Positions 8,537 to 17,128 of a stretch of 64,000 nucleotides of DNA are shown here, piece by piece. The notes beneath the pieces were generated by a model. It ran no database searches, was not told where the DNA came from, and was given only the letters and a program-made list of their open reading frames with translations. A program made the position numbers and the translations under genes. How positions within the stretch are numbered: position 1 is the stretch's first letter; every line of letters starts with the position of its first letter. Source of the stretch: Aeromicrobium tamlense (lineage in GTDB: Bacteria; Actinomycetota; Actinomycetes; Propionibacteriales; Nocardioidaceae); contig NZ_JACBZN010000001.1 of the NCBI RefSeq assembly GCF_013408555.1, positions 2,852,001-2,916,000 on the forward strand. Reading direction: 5' to 3'.

Positions 8537-8920
8537 ATGACCATCGAGGAATCACGATCCCTGGACGCGACCTTCCGGTCGCGGCTCGAGGCCGGAGCGC
8601 TGGCGTTCCAGCGGTGTTCGGAGTCGCACGCGGTGTTCCCGCCACGGCCCGTGTGCCCCTCGTGCGGATCGACCGAGCTGGCCTGGGGCGACAGCGAGGG
8701 TCGCGGCACCATCTACTCCGCGACCACCATTTCCCCGCGCGGCGTGGATCCGTACACGGTGGTCGTGGTCGACCTGGACGAGGGATTCCGCATGATGTCG
8801 CGCCTCGACGGTGACGACGCGCTGGCCGCCCGGATCGGCGACCGCGTCGAGACCGAGATCCGCCCGCTGGTCGCCGACGGCGAGCTGCTCCCCTTCGTCC
8901 GCCTGGAGGCCACCGCATGA
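8537..8920 (+). CDS. DUF35 / OB-fold zinc-ribbon partner protein
   Basis: 127 residues: an N-terminal helix, a zinc-ribbon segment, then an OB-fold. These proteins are non-catalytic partners of thiolase-like enzymes; in steroid side-chain breakdown the DUF35 domain of ChsH2 is needed by the aldolase Ltp2. The second ribbon pair CPSC (Cys40, Cys43) is intact, but the first pair reads CSES (Cys27, Ser30), so one zinc ligand is missing. The ATG at 8537 follows GGGAGG. Its stop overlaps the thiolase-like gene by ATGA, the usual arrangement for a stable complex. Confidence 0.87.
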   Translation: MTIEESRSLDATFRSRLEAGALAFQRCSESHAVFPPRPVCPSCGSTELAWGDSEGRGTIYSATTISPRGVDPYTVVVVDLDEGFRMMSRLDGDDALAARIGDRVETEIRPLVADGELLPFVRLEATA

Positions 8921-10086
8921 GCACCACCGAGAAGGAGCTGCGCGGCAGCACGTCCATCGTCGGTGTGGCCGAGGCCGGTCTGGGCGAGGTCGGCCCGGGC
9001 GTCTCGGCCCTGCAGATCGCCGGCGAGGCCTCGCTGGCCGCCCTCGCCGACGCCGGCCTCAAGCCCTCGGACGTCGACGCCGTCTTCTGCCACTCCGCCT
9101 TCTTCACGTTTCCCGCGACGACGCTGAGCGAGTACCTCGGCCTCACGCCGCGGTACGTCGACACCACCGCCACGGGCGGCAGCTCGTTCATCGCGCACCT
9201 GCGCCACGCGACCGCCGCGATCAACTCGGGCATGGCCGAGGTCGCGCTCATCGCCTACGGCAGCAACCAGCGCTCGCACTCGGGTGGGCTCGCGACGTCC
9301 GGCGCGAACCTCGTGCCCTCCTACGAGAACCCGTTCGGCCCGCGGATGCCCGTGTCGGGCTACGCGCTGGCGGCCGCGCGCCACTTCCACGAGTACGGCA
9401 CGACGCGCGAGCACCTCGCCGAGATCGCCGTGGCCGCCCGCAAGTGGGCGCAGCTGAACCCGGCCGCGTTCATGCGCGACGAGCTCACCCTCGACGAGGT
9501 GCTCAGCGCCCGCATGGTCTCCACTCCCCTGTCGGTGCGCGACTGCTGCCTCGTCACCGATGGCGCGGGCGCCGTGATCGTGACCTCCACCGAGCGGGCA
9601 CGCGACCTCGGCAAGCCGCTCGTGCCGGTGCTGTCGGTGGCCGAGGCGTCGCGCCACATGAACATCTCGACGACGCCCGACCTGACGACCACGGCGGCCA
9701 AGGAGTCGGGCGCTCGCGCGTTCGAGCTGGCCGGGCTGACACCGGCGGATGTCGACGTCGTCGAGGTCTACGACGCGTTCACGATCAACACGCTGCTGTT
9801 CCTCGAGGACCTGGGCTTCTGCGCCAAGGGCGAGGGCGGCGAGTTCGTGTCGGGCGGCGCGATCGCGCCCGGCGGCCGGCTGCCGGTGAACACGAACGGC
9901 GGCGGACTCTCCTACACGCACCCGGGCATGTACGGGATCTTCCTCATCATCGAGGCGGTCCGGCAGCTGCGCGGCGAGGCGGGCGACCGCCAGGTGGCCG
10001 ACGCGCACGTCGGCCTTGTCCACGGCAACGGCGGCGTGCTGTCGAGCCAGGTGACGGCCCTGCTGGGCGACGCCACCACCCTCTGA
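8917..10086 (+). CDS. Thiolase-like protein (SCP2 / Ltp2 type)
   Basis: 389 residues of the SCP2-thiolase group, with VVEVYDAFT, NTNGGGLSYTHPGM and the late HGNGG motif. The nucleophilic cysteine of true thiolases is absent: the matching stretch (about 83-90) reads TTATGGSS. Such Cys-less homologues are lipid-transfer proteins or retro-aldolases such as Ltp2. With the DUF35 partner just upstream, cleavage of a beta-hydroxyacyl-CoA to a ketone or aldehyde plus a shorter CoA ester is the best guess. A released aldehyde could feed the aldehyde dehydrogenase at 1680. Confidence 0.85.
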   Translation: MSTTEKELRGSTSIVGVAEAGLGEVGPGVSALQIAGEASLAALADAGLKPSDVDAVFCHSAFFTFPATTLSEYLGLTPRYVDTTATGGSSFIAHLRHATAAINSGMAEVALIAYGSNQRSHSGGLATSGANLVPSYENPFGPRMPVSGYALAAARHFHEYGTTREHLAEIAVAARKWAQLNPAAFMRDELTLDEVLSARMVSTPLSVRDCCLVTDGAGAVIVTSTERARDLGKPLVPVLSVAEASRHMNISTTPDLTTTAAKESGARAFELAGLTPADVDVVEVYDAFTINTLLFLEDLGFCAKGEGGEFVSGGAIAPGGRLPVNTNGGGLSYTHPGMYGIFLIIEAVRQLRGEAGDRQVADAHVGLVHGNGGVLSSQVTALLGDATTL

Positions 10087-10130
10087 CCTCTTCCCACTCT
10101 GCACTTTTCACACGACGTAGGAGCACATTC

Positions 10131-10886
10131 ATGACTGGAGTTCTGCAGGACCGTGTCGCGGTCATCACCGGCGCGGGCCAGGGCATCGGCCGCGCGATCG
10201 CCGAGCGCTACGCCGCCGAGGGCGCGAAGGTCGCCGTCACGGACATTGACGGCGCCCGCGCGCAGGAGGTCGCCGACGCGATCAACGCGAACGGCGGCAC
10301 CGCGATCGGCGTGGCCAACGACGTGGCAAGCCGCGAGTCGGTCAACGCGGCCGCGGCCGAGATCGCCGAGAGGCTCGGCACCATCACGATCCTGGTGAGC
10401 AACGCCGGCGTCACCCGCCCGGCGATGCTGTGGAAGATGACCGACGAGCAGTGGGACATCGTGCAGCAGACGCACGTCAACGGCTCGTTCTACTGGCTGC
10501 AGGCCGTGGTGCCGGGCATGCGCGAGCTGAAGCAGGGCCACATCATCCTCACCAGCTCGGCCGCCGGCATCAACGGCACGATCGGCCAGATCAACTACGC
10601 CACCGCCAAGGCCGCCCTCCTGGGCATGGCCCGCTCGGCCTCGAAGGAGCTCGCCCCGGCGAACATCATCGTGAACGCGATCGCCCCCGCCGCGTCCACG
10701 CCGATGACCGAGACCATCCGCACCGACGAGCGCTTCAAGGACAAGTACCTCGAGTCCATCCCCATGGGCCGCTGGGCCGAGCCCGAGGAGATCGCCGGCG
10801 TCTACGTCTTCCTGGCCTCCCCGGACTGCAACTACATGACCGGCCAAACCTTCTCCGTCGACGGCGGCCGCGTCCCCGTCCGCTGA
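10131..10886 (+). CDS. Short-chain dehydrogenase (FabG-like)
   Basis: 251 residues, classical SDR. The cofactor loop TGAGQGIGRA, NAG at about 90-92 and the active-site SSAAG...Y-x3-K (NYATAKAA) are intact, and the C-terminus has the usual YMTGQTFSVDGG. It probably interconverts a hydroxyacyl-CoA and ketoacyl-CoA or reduces a ketone. GTAGGAG stands 7 bp before the ATG. It follows the thiolase-like gene by 44 bp and ends at a hairpin, so it is the last gene of the rightward operon. Confidence 0.88.
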   Translation: MTGVLQDRVAVITGAGQGIGRAIAERYAAEGAKVAVTDIDGARAQEVADAINANGGTAIGVANDVASRESVNAAAAEIAERLGTITILVSNAGVTRPAMLWKMTDEQWDIVQQTHVNGSFYWLQAVVPGMRELKQGHIILTSSAAGINGTIGQINYATAKAALLGMARSASKELAPANIIVNAIAPAASTPMTETIRTDERFKDKYLESIPMGRWAEPEEIAGVYVFLASPDCNYMTGQTFSVDGGRVPVR

Positions 10887-10899
10887 AGTTGTACGTATC

Positions 10900-10929
10900 G
10901 GAGGGCCTGCGCGTCAGCTCGGGCCCTCC
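10900..10929 (+). terminator. Hairpin terminator after the SDR gene
   Basis: GGAGGGCC (10900-10907) pairs with GGCCCTCC (10922-10929) across a 14-nt loop, 14 bp after the stop codon. There is no U-tract, as is common in actinobacteria. Confidence 0.6.
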
Positions 10930-10949
10930 GTGCATCCGCCACCGGCGGT

Positions 10950-10992
10950 CGAGTGCCGGCGAGCGAAGCGAGCCGGTGTATCGAGACCACAA
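10950..10992. repeat. REP-like palindromic fragment
   Basis: CCGGCGAGCGAAGCGAGCCGG followed by TGTATCGAGACC. I recognise this wording as a dispersed intergenic palindrome common in actinobacterial genomes. Only one copy is seen here, at the left border of the accessory island. Confidence 0.45.
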
Positions 10993-11062
10993 GGACTCGC
11001 TACGCCGCTAGCCACGGCAAAGCGCGACTCGTTATCGTCGACTCTCACGACGAGGGGCGACC

Positions 11063-11371
11063 ATGACAACGCTGGCACCGATCCACCCGGGTGAAGTCCT
11101 TCTGGAGGAGTTCCTCCAGCCGATGGAGATGTCGCGGCACCTCTTGGCAGTCTCGATCGGCGTCCCACCGCGCCGCATAGACGAGATTGTCCGCGGCAAG
11201 CGCCACATCACCACAGCCACAGCCCAGCGACTGGCACGCTTCTTCGGCACGAACGACCGGTTCTGGCTCAACCTCCAGACGCGGTTTGAATTGGAAAGCG
11301 CGAAGGACGGCTCGGGCGACGCCCTCAATGCGAGCGAGCCGCTGCACACCTCGCAGGAAGTCAGCGGATAG
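11063..11371 (+). CDS. higA: HigA-family antitoxin (XRE), no toxin partner seen
   Basis: 102 residues opening with the family signature IHPGEVLLEEFL, then a helix-turn-helix at about 25-60 (RIDEIVRGKRHITTATAQRL, FFGTNDRFWLNLQ). HigA neutralises the mRNA-cleaving HigB and represses its own operon. HigB is normally encoded directly upstream, but 10930-11062 holds only the REP-like fragment and no reading frame with HigB features, so this is an orphan or remnant. A Fic gene follows 62 bp downstream; a functional link to it is speculative. Confidence 0.82.
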   Translation: MTTLAPIHPGEVLLEEFLQPMEMSRHLLAVSIGVPPRRIDEIVRGKRHITTATAQRLARFFGTNDRFWLNLQTRFELESAKDGSGDALNASEPLHTSQEVSG

Positions 11372-11377
11372 GTCCTC

Positions 11378-11409
11378 TTGCATAAGGATATGGCAATATC
11401 CTTATGCAA
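11378..11409. promoter_or_regulatory. Perfect 14-bp inverted repeat before the Fic gene
   Basis: TTGCATAAGGATAT (11378-11391), spacer GGCA, then its exact complement (11396-11409). The AT-rich content is unusual for this genome. It ends 24 bp before the Fic ATG and overlaps the likely promoter, so it is a good candidate operator for an autoregulated module, or for the HigA-type protein encoded just upstream. Confidence 0.6.
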
Positions 11410-11433
11410 CACGTATCTCAGACAAGGATCGCC

Positions 11434-12660
11434 ATGGCTCCGCTGGACGCACTCACCTTGGGGTGGGAGCAACTTGCGTGGCAGCCGTCAGTGCCCGTCG
11501 AGCCGACCGACCGTCGACGAGCAGCAGTCGTTGGCCGGCCCTACCGCGCTGCAGTTCCACCCCCCATCGCGGATCTCGAGTTCGACCTCGACGCCGGAGT
11601 CGCTGCCCGATCAGAGGACGCCAGAGCAGCGATCACACGATTCGACGCAGATCTCTCCGCGCTATTTGACGGCGAGTTCGCACCGCTCTCGGCGGTTCTC
11701 CTGCGAACGGAGTCCGCTTCGTCCTCGCAGATCGAGAACATCACGGTTGGCGCCAAGGCGTTGTCGTTGGCCGACGTGGGCCTGGCTAAGTTTGGCTCGA
11801 ACGCCAAGCTTGTCCAGGCGAATGTTGAGGCAATGAACCGTGCACTCGAATTCACGGGTGCCCTGACACCGGAACTCGTACTTTCCATCCACGAAGCGCT
11901 CATGCACGACCAGGACCAAGCTGATCCGGGACGGTTTCGCGAGCAGCAGGTCTGGATCGGTGGCACCGACTACTCGCCGCATGAAGCCGAGTTCGTTCCT
12001 CCGCGACACTCGCGGATTCAAGATTCGATCCAAGACCTCTGCGCGTTCTCCGAGCGGACCACTCTTCCGCTCTTGGCGCACGCCGCCATCGCGCATGCTC
12101 AGTTCGAGACCATCCACCCGTTCAACGACGGCAACGGGCGCGTCGGGCGGGCGCTCGTCCATGTGATGCTTCGCAACGGTGGCGCGACGACTCGCACCAC
12201 CGTGCCGGTCTCTGCCGGGTTGTTGGCCGATACTGACGCGTACTACGCCGCACTCACCGCCTATCGCAACGGTGACCCCAATCCGATCGTCGCGGAGTTC
12301 AGCCGCGCCGCTTTCGCCGCAGTCAGCAACGGCCAGGAACTCGCAGCCGACCTGAAGGCTCTGCACGACCGCTGGAGAGACAATCTTCAGGCCCGCAAGG
12401 ACGCGGTCGCCTGGCGGGTCCTGCCCTATCTGCTCCGCCAGCCTTCGGTGACTTCCAAGCTCATTCAGACGACGATGCAAGTCACGCAACCGGCAGCCGA
12501 CAACGCGTTGCGTCAACTGCAGGAGGCCGGAGCGCTGTCTAAGCCCAAGAACGTCCACGGCGAAGGCGCGACGAGGAATGTCGTTTGGCAGGCAACCGAG
12601 GTCCTCGCGGCTCTCGACCGGTTCGGCGACCGCGCACGTCGGAACCCCAGATCTGCGTAG
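11434..12660 (+). CDS. Fic-domain protein adenylyltransferase
   Basis: 408 residues. The catalytic motif HPFNDGNGRVGR at 228-239 is complete, with His228 as general base. An inhibitory-helix motif S-x3-E-N (Ser97, Glu101, Asn102) precedes the core, which marks a self-inhibited class II Fic protein. The C-terminal part looks like a winged helix (PSVTSKLIQTTMQVTQPAAD), typical of the large Fic proteins. It transfers AMP to a Ser, Thr or Tyr of a target protein. ATG 11434 is preferred over 11404 because AAGGA lies 5 bp upstream and the earlier ATG falls within the inverted repeat. Confidence 0.9.
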   Translation: MAPLDALTLGWEQLAWQPSVPVEPTDRRRAAVVGRPYRAAVPPPIADLEFDLDAGVAARSEDARAAITRFDADLSALFDGEFAPLSAVLLRTESASSSQIENITVGAKALSLADVGLAKFGSNAKLVQANVEAMNRALEFTGALTPELVLSIHEALMHDQDQADPGRFREQQVWIGGTDYSPHEAEFVPPRHSRIQDSIQDLCAFSERTTLPLLAHAAIAHAQFETIHPFNDGNGRVGRALVHVMLRNGGATTRTTVPVSAGLLADTDAYYAALTAYRNGDPNPIVAEFSRAAFAAVSNGQELAADLKALHDRWRDNLQARKDAVAWRVLPYLLRQPSVTSKLIQTTMQVTQPAADNALRQLQEAGALSKPKNVHGEGATRNVVWQATEVLAALDRFGDRARRNPRSA

Positions 12661-12793
12661 CTCAGGTCAGCCGGTCGGCAGCAGTCGACTGGACGACACC
12701 TTCGCGGCGAAGTGGGGCACCTCCAAAAGGTCGGATCGCGGCAGACGTACGCGACGGCACCAGCGCCAGCCGCGGTGGCTTACGCTCGGCCGC

Positions 12794-13093
12794 ATGGCAG
12801 ATGCGATCGTTCGCGCCACGGCAATCCGCTGGGTCACAGACGACCAGACCGCAGTGATCGAGGTCGGCATCTTTGACTCGGACGGGCAGGAACATCGCAT
12901 CATCGAGAAGGTCCCGGTCCTCACGCGTCGCGATATCACGTCGGCATCGGCGTTCCCGGCGGACCTGTGGATCAAGGCAGACGCGGGCACCGTTGTGGGT
13001 GAACACGTCGAGGTCACGCTTGCCCACCCCGTCGAGACAACCGAAGGGCTCACCCAACTCAGAGTCGCGATTAGAGACGTCAAGTGGCTGTGA
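12794..13093 (+). CDS. Hypothetical protein, 99 aa
   Basis: A small soluble protein rich in beta-strand-like segments (AIRWVTDDQTAVIEVGIFD, HVEVTLAHPVE, LRVAIRDVKWL). No motif I can name. The longer upstream reading frame runs out of phase through the end of the Fic gene, so the ATG at 12794 is chosen. No Shine-Dalgarno is visible, but TACGCT stands 7 bp before the ATG and could be the -10 of a leaderless promoter. Confidence 0.6.
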   Translation: MADAIVRATAIRWVTDDQTAVIEVGIFDSDGQEHRIIEKVPVLTRRDITSASAFPADLWIKADAGTVVGEHVEVTLAHPVETTEGLTQLRVAIRDVKWL

Positions 13094-13224
13094 CTTCGTA
13101 AGTCCTGCACCCGCGACCGCTCCTCGGCAGATCCGTACGTCCGGCTCGCGGCGTTATGACACGGCTCCAGTCGTCACTTCTGCTGCTCAGCCCCTCGTGC
13201 GTACGACCGCACGACGCCATCGGG

Positions 13225-13446
13225 TCAATGTTCTTTGGAAGCTTCCATAGCCGACTTCGGTCCCGTATACCCAATTGCTTCCAGGGGGGTATCCAGCAGG
13301 ACATATAGCGCCTCCCCTTCACGGGCGATCAGGTGTCGATTCGATCCGTCGGCGCGTTTGGCCCGGTAGTGGATCTTCCCCTTCTCTCCCGTGTGTCGCC
13401 AGGCGACTTCGATGATGGGCTGGGGCAGCTTAGGCATGTCGAACAT
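13225..13446 (-). CDS. Hypothetical protein, 73 aa
   Basis: A short leftward gene with a plausible AAGG ribosome site 6 bp before the ATG. The sequence has an ordered look (WRHTGEKGKIHYRAKR, HLIAREGEALYVLLDTPLEA) suggesting a small beta-rich fold. Family unknown. About 130 bp of featureless DNA on its left and 165 bp on its right hold no convincing gene. Confidence 0.5.
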   Translation of the reverse strand: MFDMPKLPQPIIEVAWRHTGEKGKIHYRAKRADGSNRHLIAREGEALYVLLDTPLEAIGYTGPKSAMEASKEH

Positions 13447-13627
13447 GTTGCCTTAGCAGCGTCAGCTCGACAATGCGCTCGCTATCGCGCTAGACGACGC
13501 GATCGTTGAACACTCGGACGAAGGCCCGGCCGCCGAGAGCACTACTTGTCTCAACCGGCGAACAGAAGCGCGTGCTTCAACTGTCAATCCGGGGGACCGC
13601 CGGGCCTGGTCAGTGCAGACTTGCCAG

Positions 13628-14125
13628 ATGGCAACACAAGCGGCGCACAGCGAAGGCGAACGAGTGCGGGCCCTTGGGATAGTCGGATTCGAGCTTCGAA
13701 TGATGGCTCATAGTTTCGCGCTGCTACGCCGAGCAGAAGTATCCGTTGATGACCCAATGGCGCAGAATGCCTATATCGATTCCGTGTATCTGCATGCACG
13801 AGTTTTGATTAAATTCCTTCTCGAATCCGGCTGGGGATCTGATATCCGACGAACGGATTTCGCACCGGAATGGAACCCGGAGCCATTGGACGCTGTCGCG
13901 CGGCTGAACGCCAATGCCCGACTCCTGCACAAGTACCTTGCTCACCTCACATGGGAGCGAGCCAGCCTCAACGCGCCAGTCTTGAACTATCCGAACATTG
14001 CTGCCGACGTCATCGACGTTGCCGATGCGTGGTCAGCGCACTTAGCCGCATCCACAAACGAGGTCATGTGGAATACCTTCCAGCCCCACGTGTCCCTGGC
14101 GCGCCAGACCCTGAACGGACAGTAG
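13628..14125 (+). CDS. Hypothetical all-helical protein
   Basis: 165 residues from the ATG at 13628; an in-frame GTG at 13613 is possible. Almost entirely helix-forming, with segments AYIDSVYLHARVLIKFLLES and ARLLHKYLAHLTWERAS. The style resembles helical domains found beside toxin or defence genes, but no defining motif is seen. Base composition is clearly lower in GC than the catabolic operons, which supports recent acquisition. Confidence 0.6.
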   Translation: MATQAAHSEGERVRALGIVGFELRMMAHSFALLRRAEVSVDDPMAQNAYIDSVYLHARVLIKFLLESGWGSDIRRTDFAPEWNPEPLDAVARLNANARLLHKYLAHLTWERASLNAPVLNYPNIAADVIDVADAWSAHLAASTNEVMWNTFQPHVSLARQTLNGQ

Positions 14126-14255
14126 ATGCGGCGCTGGCCAAGAGCCTCGGCGAGGGAGAGGTGCGGCCGGTAGGCGGCGGATTGACGCACATATAGGAGC
14201 TAGCCGCAGCGGCCGAGCTGTCGAGCAAATCAGCTCCGGAGCGGCGCCGTTCGCG

Positions 14256-15245
14256 TCAGGCCGCGCGTCCATGACACTTCTTGTACTTTCGTCCGCTGCC
14301 GCACGGACATGGCTCGTTGCGGCCGGCCGTAGTTTCGGGCGGCAGGACGACAAACCGACTCCTGTCCTCCGCCGTGAGATCGTCCAGCTCGGCGCGACCC
14401 GATTCGGGGATGGCAAAGACGGCGATCAGGGCCATGCACTCATAACCGATCGCGAGAGCATCGTGCACCAGGGCGACTGATTGCGCCCGGCTCGCCACCC
14501 CGAATCCTTGGTCTCTTGGGTGGCTCTGCATGCGCGCCGTGAGGGACGTCGGGCTGTTGTGGGTCAGGAGGTTTGCCAAAAGCAAGGGTTTCCCAATCAG
14601 TACGTCCAGCGCCTCCTGATCGCTCGCTCGCATGCGAGTTCGCGCGGTCTTAGCAAGATCCTTGACGGACTTACCGGTCCAATGACGGTGTCCAAGATTC
14701 GTGTCGACTGCGAAGTCACTCACAAGGTTGGCCTCCTCTTCAGACGAGATCCGCGACAGGTCGCTTGTTGTCTCCAGATACCTCGCAGGTGGGGACGTCT
14801 GACCCTGCATCTTGAGTGCGACGCTCATCTCGTGGTCGCTGAGGCGCGTGAGTATCTCGTCCGTATCACGAGACGCGAACCACCACAGAGCGACCGTGTC
14901 CTCGATCAGAGTCCGGCCAAGGATCACGGCCGGGGCGCCATAGCCCAGAGCACCGAGTCGGAGGAGGCCGTCGAACGTGTTAAGGAGCCGAGCGATGGTC
15001 ACCTGCTCGGTAACGCTGCTCCGCGCATAGAAGTCTGTGTCAGGTCGGCTGACAGCTTGGACCACTAGCTTCTCAAGCCTGTCGCAAGCGAGGAAGAGAT
15101 TGCTTACGTCCCTAGACAGGCGCCTTGCATCCCAGAGGTCGGGATGTCGAGCGGTGCGCGATGCGAACCATGCTTCGTCGATTTTCATATGAGTTCCAAG
15201 CCGCACGTCTGTAGCACGGCGATAGGCTGCCACACCTTGCTCCAT
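14256..15245 (-). CDS. DUF5677-like protein with C-terminal SEC-C motif
   Basis: 329 residues. The N-terminal two-thirds is helical with a DUF5677-like segment ([35 protein letters not shown]). The C-terminus carries a SEC-C zinc motif, [17 protein letters not shown], as found at the end of SecA and of many accessory proteins. No enzymatic residue is obvious. The start is uncertain: ATG 15245 gives the longest form, while ATG 15188 (MKIDEAWF) would remove 19 residues. It is encoded alone, opposite to its neighbours. Confidence 0.72.
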   Translation of the reverse strand: MEQGVAAYRRATDVRLGTHMKIDEAWFASRTARHPDLWDARRLSRDVSNLFLACDRLEKLVVQAVSRPDTDFYARSSVTEQVTIARLLNTFDGLLRLGALGYGAPAVILGRTLIEDTVALWWFASRDTDEILTRLSDHEMSVALKMQGQTSPPARYLETTSDLSRISSEEEANLVSDFAVDTNLGHRHWTGKSVKDLAKTARTRMRASDQEALDVLIGKPLLLANLLTHNSPTSLTARMQSHPRDQGFGVASRAQSVALVHDALAIGYECMALIAVFAIPESGRAELDDLTAEDRSRFVVLPPETTAGRNEPCPCGSGRKYKKCHGRAA

Positions 15246-15609
15246 CTGACCGGCACGGTCGAGAAGACGGTGAGTCGGTAGCGCGGGGTGGCGAGCTAGG
15301 AGCCACGATGGCTGATGGGCGGTCGACTCGCTCCCTTAGCGGCTATATGCCGCAGGCCTGCCAGGGACCCTACCAGTGGCATCCCCCTTCACATCTTTCT
15401 GTCGCGCTCACAACTTGGGCTCCAGGGTGTGCCCTCCCGCGGCCCAGACGCTGGGCTCCAGCTGAGAACGAGCCGGGGCGGAGGCGTCGGTTGCGCCGTA
15501 CGACGGCAACGCTCCCACCACCTCGAGACCATCGGCATGAAGTTGCCCCGTTAGATCTGCTGCACTAGTAGCGTCCGGCCATGACCACCTTCAAATTGGT
15601 GCTGGCTGC
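15246..15609. other. Gene-free stretch in the accessory island
   Basis: 364 bp between the DUF5677 and HipA-like genes. It contains one 86-codon rightward frame at 15308 preceded by AGGAG, but its product is proline- and arginine-rich with no ordered pattern, so I do not call it. I see no RNA gene or clear palindrome; it presumably holds promoters for both flanking genes. Confidence 0.4.
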
Positions 15610-16365
15610 ATGACTACCAGCGGCGGTCGTTCGAGGCGGATCCCCGGCGTTGCTATTCGGGAGGTCCACGCCGCAGCCGCGACAGGAGTGCATGACGTTC
15701 GGTACGGGACTGCACGGGTGCTGGTGAAGCGCGACCCCGACAGCGCCTGCACGATAGTTAACGAGTTCATCTGTGCTCGCTTGGCAATAGGCCTCGGGTT
15801 GCCGGTACCGATGGGCGACGCCGGCATGCTCGATAACGTCCGAGCATGGGTTTCCGCGGAGATCGCACTAGACGGCGGAGTCATCCCGCCCGATGCCGAT
15901 ATCGAGCGCGCCGCTCATGCCGCACCCGGAGATTTGGCTGGCATCTGCGTCTTCGACGTGTGGGTTTCCAACGAGGACCGCACGGAAGAGAACGTGCTGT
16001 ACCACCCAACCATCGGGCTTTGGGCAATCGACCACGAGCGGGCGCTGGGAGGCACCCTCACCTTGCATCCAGAACACCTGGAGGCGGTCAGCCACACTTC
16101 GAGTCCTTGGACGCTGATCGCACCGGAACGTCTGGACGCGAATCAACTGCGGGGTTGGGCCTCGCGCGTAAGGAATCTGGATCCACGCATGATCGCGGCG
16201 GCCGTCCAAGAAGCGTCTGCGCGAAGGCTGATCGCGACAGCCGCGCAGCGTGATGCGATCATCGACTTCCTGTCGGTGCGTTCGAGGAACATCGAGTATC
16301 TACTGAAGGCGTCAATCGGGGAGGATAACTTGCCATGGCTGACCGAACCGCGAGTTGGTTCCTAA
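15610..16365 (+). CDS. HipA-like kinase (HipA_2 type)
   Basis: 251 residues, the compact HipA-like kinase fold rather than full-length HipA. A nucleotide-site lysine fits Lys40 (VLVKRDP), the catalytic loop is N121-x-D123-R-x3-N-x-x (NEDRTEENVLY), and the metal-binding Asp141 sits in AIDHERAL. HipA phosphorylates tRNA synthetases in persister formation; for this subfamily the target is unknown. It overlaps the DUF3037 gene by 31 bp, an arrangement I recall from other genomes. No HipB antitoxin is adjacent. Confidence 0.8.
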   Translation: MTTSGGRSRRIPGVAIREVHAAAATGVHDVRYGTARVLVKRDPDSACTIVNEFICARLAIGLGLPVPMGDAGMLDNVRAWVSAEIALDGGVIPPDADIERAAHAAPGDLAGICVFDVWVSNEDRTEENVLYHPTIGLWAIDHERALGGTLTLHPEHLEAVSHTSSPWTLIAPERLDANQLRGWASRVRNLDPRMIAAAVQEASARRLIATAAQRDAIIDFLSVRSRNIEYLLKASIGEDNLPWLTEPRVGS

Positions 16366-17123
16366 TCCAGTTCACCGCTGACCTCGCCCGCCGTGAGCCA
16401 CGCAATGTAGGCGTGGTGCTTGAAACCCCTCAAGGGTGGTTGACGCGGTTTGTCGCACACGGCCCCGACGGTGTTGATGGTCGGCGACTGCGCCGCTTCC
16501 GCCTCCCCAAGAATGCCTACGAAGAGTGGGTCGGGTACTTTCACCGGAACATCGACGGCGGAACGTGGGATCGAGTCCTCGAGACGAGCAAGGTTCGCAA
16601 CTTCCGAGCTCTACGTGGGGGTGAGATCTACGAAGACCGAGATTGGAACGTCGAGCTCGACCGGCTGTTCGGCGAGATGGTGGAGACACGAGATGAAGAG
16701 TCATCTGAGGGGCTGAAGAACCGGGTCAAGAGAATCCTTACGGCAGCCGACGTCACCTCTGAGGAGGACTATGCCGTCGAGGTTGACTACGGCGACGACC
16801 ATCGGAGCGAGGTCTCGTGGGACTTCGCCTACCGAAACGGATCGCTGTGGTTGATGGAAGGTTTGAGGTTGGGCGGCGCACTCGCGCGAACGCAGGCCGA
16901 GGCCTTCTACGGTCGAGCGAAGGGCACCGAGAAGGCCATGTCCGCCGGGGGCGGACTCCCGAAGTTCGTTTGCTTTCTCGACGGCGTCGTTGGACTTTCT
17001 GACGACGTCGCGGATCGCATCCTCGCGCCGATTGATGCGGTCGCACACGCCGTAGATGTTGACGATGAGGAGCGGGCGATCGAAGAAGTCGCCGCGATGT
17101 TCCACCGCAGCTCACAGAACTGA
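16335..17123 (+). CDS. DUF3037 protein, partner of the HipA-like kinase
   Basis: 262 residues beginning with the typical WFLIQFTADLARREPRNVGV, the DUF3037 signature. Function is unproven; its gene habitually sits after a HipA-like kinase, so it is a candidate partner, substrate or regulator. The ATG lies inside the end of the kinase gene, with GAGG 10 bp upstream, so translation is coupled. The acidic C-terminus includes DVDDEERAIEEV. Confidence 0.82.
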   Translation: MADRTASWFLIQFTADLARREPRNVGVVLETPQGWLTRFVAHGPDGVDGRRLRRFRLPKNAYEEWVGYFHRNIDGGTWDRVLETSKVRNFRALRGGEIYEDRDWNVELDRLFGEMVETRDEESSEGLKNRVKRILTAADVTSEEDYAVEVDYGDDHRSEVSWDFAYRNGSLWLMEGLRLGGALARTQAEAFYGRAKGTEKAMSAGGGLPKFVCFLDGVVGLSDDVADRILAPIDAVAHAVDVDDEERAIEEVAAMFHRSSQN

Positions 17124-17128
17124 AGCGC

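Noticed and set aside
10930..11062. HigB toxin remnant before higA
   Set aside because: No frame shows HigB-like sequence; the stretch is mostly the REP-like palindrome.
15308..15568. 86-codon rightward frame preceded by AGGAG
   Set aside because: Product is Pro/Arg-rich with no ordered pattern or family resemblance; the ribosome-site match alone is not enough.
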